From an uncultured Candidatus Melainabacteria bacterium (GTDB lineage Bacteria > Cyanobacteriota > Vampirovibrionia > Gastranaerophilales > Gastranaerophilaceae): DNA of 5,562 nt. The stretch covers positions 1 through 5,562 of the forward strand of contig CAKVJR010000114.1 of the NCBI GenBank assembly GCA_934754855.1, in the 5' to 3' direction. Below are positions 4,089 to 5,562 of this stretch, piece by piece; position 1 is the first letter of the stretch, and each line of letters opens with the position of its first letter. The position numbers and the translations under genes were made by a program. The notes beneath the pieces were generated by a model that worked only from the letters and a program-made list of their open reading frames with translations, was not told the origin of the DNA and made no database searches.

Positions 4089-5562
4089 ATGAACATTTCT
4101 TTTTTAACGGGTGTAAGTGCTTTAAACCCAATCAAAACGTCGCAAAGAACGGTAATCAGACAACAGGGACTCACGCAGGATACTTTCGTGAGAACTATGC
4201 CTGTTAAGGCGGTAAAAGCCACACCTGCAAAAGAAAATGAATTCGATTTTGACATCAAAGCCGCTCGACAAGAGTTGAGTGAGATGCAAACTTTTAACGG
4301 CAAGCCGAAGTTTAAGGACGATAAACTTGACCAAATCACTCAAATTGTGAGTGAAAATCCCGAAAAATGGGGTGCAATAAAGGTTTTGGCACAAGAGCCG
4401 AAAATGATTAGTTCGTTGATTATCGATTTTGCGAGTCGTGACGTTGAAACACTTAATTCTGTTGCCGATTTGTCGCAATTGACGGCGGAGAACGGGGAAA
4501 AGAAATTTTCTTCTCTTGAAATAAGAAATCTTGCAAATCAACTTAACGGTGAAGAACTTTCAAAGGTCGGAAAACTTGCGAATACACCGCTTGACAGCGA
4601 TATTATCATCAATATTGCAAAAGATAAAAATTTGACTGACATGGGAAAACTTGCAAAAGTTGTAAATGATTTTGCAAAAAGTTCTCCCGATATAAGGAGA
4701 GTTTCTTTCCAAAAAGACGAATTTGACGAAAACGCTTACACAGTGCGTGCCGATATGGAAGATAACGGCTCGAAAATTTTGCTTTTAGATAAAGATTTAC
4801 AGGCTAATGCCCTCGAAATTGTTAACATGGAAAAATCAAAAGAGGGTTATTTACAACAAGTCAAAAAGACAAACGATTTCCGCAATAACACTGTTTCCAA
4901 GGTTATTTCGATGAAAAGCCCGAGCATTCCGCAACCGATTGTTACGGAAGAAACGAGAATTATCAAAGATAGTGACGGAAACACTGTCAGAAAGGAACTT
5001 TACACCCTTTCCGATTTGGCAGGAACACCGAATATCAAATATGTTTACCCCGACGGAAGCGAAAAAATCGTAAGTTCGGGAACATTTGACGAAGAAACGG
5101 GCAAAACGACCGTCACGAAAGACATGACGTCACTTGACGGAACGAGAACGGAATATCTTTATGAAGATACTCCTGACGGAAATATGTCTTCGCACTACAA
5201 AATTACGGACAAAGACGGTAACGTTTTGATGGATAAAACGGCAACTTTGACTGTTGTTGATGAAAATACGTTTATTTCGTCTGAAAATGACAAAAAATAT
5301 GAAGTTAAAATTGGCGAAAATCAAATCGATGTAACGAATTTGGGCAACGGTGAAGTTTCGACGTTGAACTTTGACGGCAGAGTGGACGGCAACAAAGAAA
5401 AACTTATGGCGTCGTTCAAACACATGCCCGCCGAAGAAATTATCCGCCTTGGCGACACGACGGATACTTTGACTGGTATTGATAACACTTATCAATCGAC
5501 TTATGCCGCAACGACAAGAACAATTAAGTCGGGTGACAATTTGTTCACGATTTTGCACGAGG
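4089..5562 (+). CDS. Large protein with helical N-terminus, Asp-Gly turn region and start of a LysM-like motif (3' end cut by window edge)
   Basis: The frame is open for 491 codons from ATG 4089 to the right edge. An in-frame TAA at 4068 and a GAGAAG six bases upstream support this start. I do not recognise the whole protein. Residues 1-50 are polar and basic, with no signal peptide or membrane helix. Residues 52-200 are helical, with similar units around SKVGKLAN (158-165) and TDMGKLAK (183-190). Residues 285-435 are beta-rich, with seven Asp-Gly turns (for example DSDGN, YPDGS, TPDGN, DKDGN), reminiscent of extended surface-protein repeats. The last visible residues, TRTIKSGDNLFTILHE (476-491), match the opening of a LysM peptidoglycan-binding domain (consensus V-K-x-G-D-T-L-x-x-I). 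LysM would imply cell-wall contact, which sits oddly with the missing signal peptide. It follows the calpain-like gene on the same strand and resembles its helical domain near residue 120, so a joint function is plausible. Confidence 0.8.
   Translation, partial: MNISFLTGVSALNPIKTSQRTVIRQQGLTQDTFVRTMPVKAVKATPAKENEFDFDIKAARQELSEMQTFNGKPKFKDDKLDQITQIVSENPEKWGAIKVLAQEPKMISSLIIDFASRDVETLNSVADLSQLTAENGEKKFSSLEIRNLANQLNGEELSKVGKLANTPLDSDIIINIAKDKNLTDMGKLAKVVNDFAKSSPDIRRVSFQKDEFDENAYTVRADMEDNGSKILLLDKDLQANALEIVNMEKSKEGYLQQVKKTNDFRNNTVSKVISMKSPSIPQPIVTEETRIIKDSDGNTVRKELYTLSDLAGTPNIKYVYPDGSEKIVSSGTFDEETGKTTVTKDMTSLDGTRTEYLYEDTPDGNMSSHYKITDKDGNVLMDKTATLTVVDENTFISSENDKKYEVKIGENQIDVTNLGNGEVSTLNFDGRVDGNKEKLMASFKHMPAEEIIRLGDTTDTLTGIDNTYQSTYAATTRTIKSGDNLFTILHE

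Noticed and set aside
4122..4541. Minus-strand open frame of 139 codons, and an overlapping one at 4028-4339
   Set aside because: Both oppose the start of the large plus-strand gene and lack any domain or plausible start region; their Cys/Phe/Arg-rich content is a reverse-complement artefact.
5130..5558. A 142-codon open frame on the minus strand
   Set aside because: It lies wholly opposite the plus-strand LysM-like gene, has an Arg/Phe/Val-rich composition typical of a shadow frame, and has no ribosome site or recognisable domain.

Overview
The window comes from a bacterium with fairly AT-rich DNA and dense gene packing. It looks like chromosome: there is a housekeeping glycolytic gene and no transposase, integrase, tRNA or CRISPR. 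Taxonomy is uncertain. The GAPDH resembles bacterial/cyanobacterial type I enzymes (for example an ALNIVPT segment). Together with a calpain-type protease beside large proteins without signal peptides, this would suit an uncultured gut lineage such as Gastranaerophilales (non-photosynthetic relatives of cyanobacteria), but the sequence alone does not prove it.

Layout. (1) Positions 1-800, minus strand: the first 266 codons of glyceraldehyde-3-phosphate dehydrogenase (gap), cut by the window edge. It has a good promoter, a strong Shine-Dalgarno and codon use typical of high expression. (2) Positions 801-973: a divergent intergenic region with the gap promoter, a 7-bp inverted repeat over its -10/start site, a 17-bp AT palindrome, and a perfect TATAAT -10 for the plus-strand gene. 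(3) Positions 974-1351, plus: a small all-helical protein of unknown function, starting at GTG. (4) Positions 1352-2299, minus: a membrane-anchored SGNH/GDSL-type hydrolase. Its stop codon directly abuts the stop of the small gene. (5) Positions 2300-2408: a second divergent intergenic region. (6) Positions 2409-4004, plus: a calpain-family (C2) cysteine protease with an intact Cys-His-Asn triad and an insertion of about 80 residues inside the catalytic core. (7) Positions 4089 to the right edge, plus: a large open protein with a helical N-terminal half, a beta-rich region with repeated Asp-Gly turns, and the first residues of a LysM-like peptidoglycan-binding motif at the window edge.

The most interesting part is the right half. 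The protease and the LysM-like protein are on the same strand 84 bp apart. Both lack a recognisable signal peptide, both begin with a polar tail, and both carry a similar helical stretch containing Asp-Val-Glu-Thr near residue 120. They may form a functional pair, with the neighbour as substrate, scaffold or targeting partner of the protease. That is inference. The left half is ordinary metabolism plus one surface enzyme, with no visible functional link to the right half.
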